From a virus, in IMG/VR virus record IMGVR_UViG_3300009151_000155, positions 1 to 39,495 of that record: a DNA stretch of 39,495 nt. One strand, 5' to 3'. Below are positions 38,966 through 39,495 of this stretch, one piece after another (position 1 is the first letter of the stretch; the number at the start of each line of letters is the position of its first letter). Made by a program: the position numbers and the translations under genes. Under the pieces are notes generated by a model that did no database searches, was not told the DNA's origin, and worked only from the letters and a program-made list of their open reading frames with translations.

Positions 38966-39021
38966 AAATAAATTGTTTTTATTATATATTAAATTATTAA
39001 ATAGTAAAAACAGCTAAAAAT

Positions 39022-39055
39022 AAAAAAGCCTTCTTTTTCAAGAAGGACTTTTTTA
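39022..39055 (-). terminator. Terminator after the capsid gene
   Basis: Stem ccttctt / aagaagg with A and T tracts and one bulge lies just below the capsid gene stop on the minus strand. Confidence 0.7.
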
Positions 39056-39072
39056 TTATATTTAACTTTATA

Positions 39073-39495
39073 TTAGTTAAGGTATTGAGCTGCGTCATTT
39101 ACAACGATAGTCATAAATTGCTTTTGTGGATACCAACCCACTTCTGCTACTGCATAACGGCTTCTTAAAAGCATTCTTGGAGCAAATGTTGCTTCAGAGA
39201 TGATGCTGATTGATTGTGCCATTAAGTAAGGTACAAATATGATACCTGGTTGGTCTGGGTTATTCTTTCTACCAATAACAACTCTATTATCATTATACTT
39301 CATATATGGATCAACATATATTTGAATATCACCAATTTGTCCTACTGGATAAAGTTGTCCAGAGCTATTTAATTTAGATTTAAGAGGGTTAATTGTGTAA
39401 CCAGCTATATCCATTAAAGAAGCTGCAAGAGCACCATTTGTTACTGCGAATTGTGCAGGGCCTACACGACCTTCTGTTGCGATGTAGTTAGAAGC
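39073..39495 (-). CDS. Major capsid protein, gp23-like, C-terminal part (partial)
   Basis: The frame is open to the window edge, so the gene begins outside; the internal ATG at 39414 is not its start. Visible: ASNYIATEGRVGPAQFAVTN, matching the conserved gp23 segment; then VGQIGDIQIYVDPYMKYND, VVIGRKNNPDQPGIIFVPYL, SIISEATFAPRMLLRSRYAV, and the end QFMTIVVNDAAQYLN. This is the A-domain to C-terminal region of T4-type major capsid proteins. Codon choice is less AT-rich than its neighbours, as expected of a highly expressed structural gene. It is followed by a terminator and two putative capsid-surface genes. Confidence 0.85.
   Translation of the reverse strand, partial: ASNYIATEGRVGPAQFAVTNGALAASLMDIAGYTINPLKSKLNSSGQLYPVGQIGDIQIYVDPYMKYNDNRVVIGRKNNPDQPGIIFVPYLMAQSISIISEATFAPRMLLRSRYAVAEVGWYPQKQFMTIVVNDAAQYLN

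Noticed and set aside
39073-39414. Complete 113-aa protein at the right edge
   Set aside because: The frame continues without a stop to 39495 with capsid-like sequence, so the internal Met is not the start.
1-39495. CRISPR array or insertion sequence
   Set aside because: No regularly spaced direct repeats and no transposase; the mobile genes found are homing endonucleases.

Overview
This window looks like part of the genome of a large, T4-related tailed phage (myovirus, probably jumbo-sized) that infects a Bacteroidota (Flavobacteriia-like) host. The DNA is strongly AT-rich and the genes are packed tightly. The phage nature is shown by a split class I ribonucleotide reductase, a gp41/DnaB-type helicase, a T4-type family B DNA polymerase fragment, four homing endonucleases and the C-terminal part of a gp23-like major capsid protein at the right edge. 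The host phylum is inferred from several promoters matching the Bacteroidota consensus (TTTG, 19-20 nt, TAnnTTTG) and from the lack of clear Shine-Dalgarno sequences.

Layout. Positions 1-6850 (minus): nrdA cut in two by a GIY-YIG endonuclease, an acidic protein, and a DnaB-like helicase whose last 55 codons exist twice because a Vsr-fold endonuclease sits between the working 3' end and an older leftover one. Positions 6880-7560 (plus): a predicted ADP-ribosyltransferase-fold protein with a T4-like capsid-targeting N-terminus. Positions 7573-16071 (minus): XPD/DinG-type helicase, ATP-grasp enzyme, DNA methyltransferase, GIY-YIG endonuclease, the N-terminal half only of DNA polymerase, and a class II synthetase-like enzyme. 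Positions 16181-17140 (plus): two unknown genes. Positions 17168-22998 (minus): HD hydrolase, Eco57I-like methyltransferase, then a coupled operon (Dam-like methyltransferase, unknown, RpiB, MazG fusion, class II synthetase-like). Positions 23088-28427: P-loop kinase-like gene, LMW phosphatase, a secreted Cys/His-repeat protein, a complete tmRNA gene, a metallopeptidase and a KxDG protein. Positions 28419-37750, mostly plus: an RHH regulator broken at an A10 run, a winged-helix plus Dam pair, small proteins, GNAT, a divergent family A/T7-like polymerase palm protein, a Vsr-fold endonuclease, glycosyltransferase, 2H phosphoesterase (Acb1-like) and a Fpg/Nei glycosylase. Positions 37798-39495 (minus): two paralogous beta-rich structural proteins and the capsid protein.

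How it fits together. Nucleotide supply (NrdA, MazG, HD, RpiB), replication and repair (helicases, polymerase, Fpg), DNA modification (four methyltransferases of three classes) and host takeover or counter-defence (ADP-ribosyltransferase-like protein, 2H phosphoesterase, tmRNA, phosphatase) are interleaved. The most distinctive theme is endonuclease invasion of nrdA, dnaB and the polymerase, leaving genes in pieces and duplicated exon ends. A recurrent TTTAATATATA box lies just upstream of many starts and may be the phage's own promoter; convergent gene pairs are often separated by perfect palindromic terminators that overlap stop codons.
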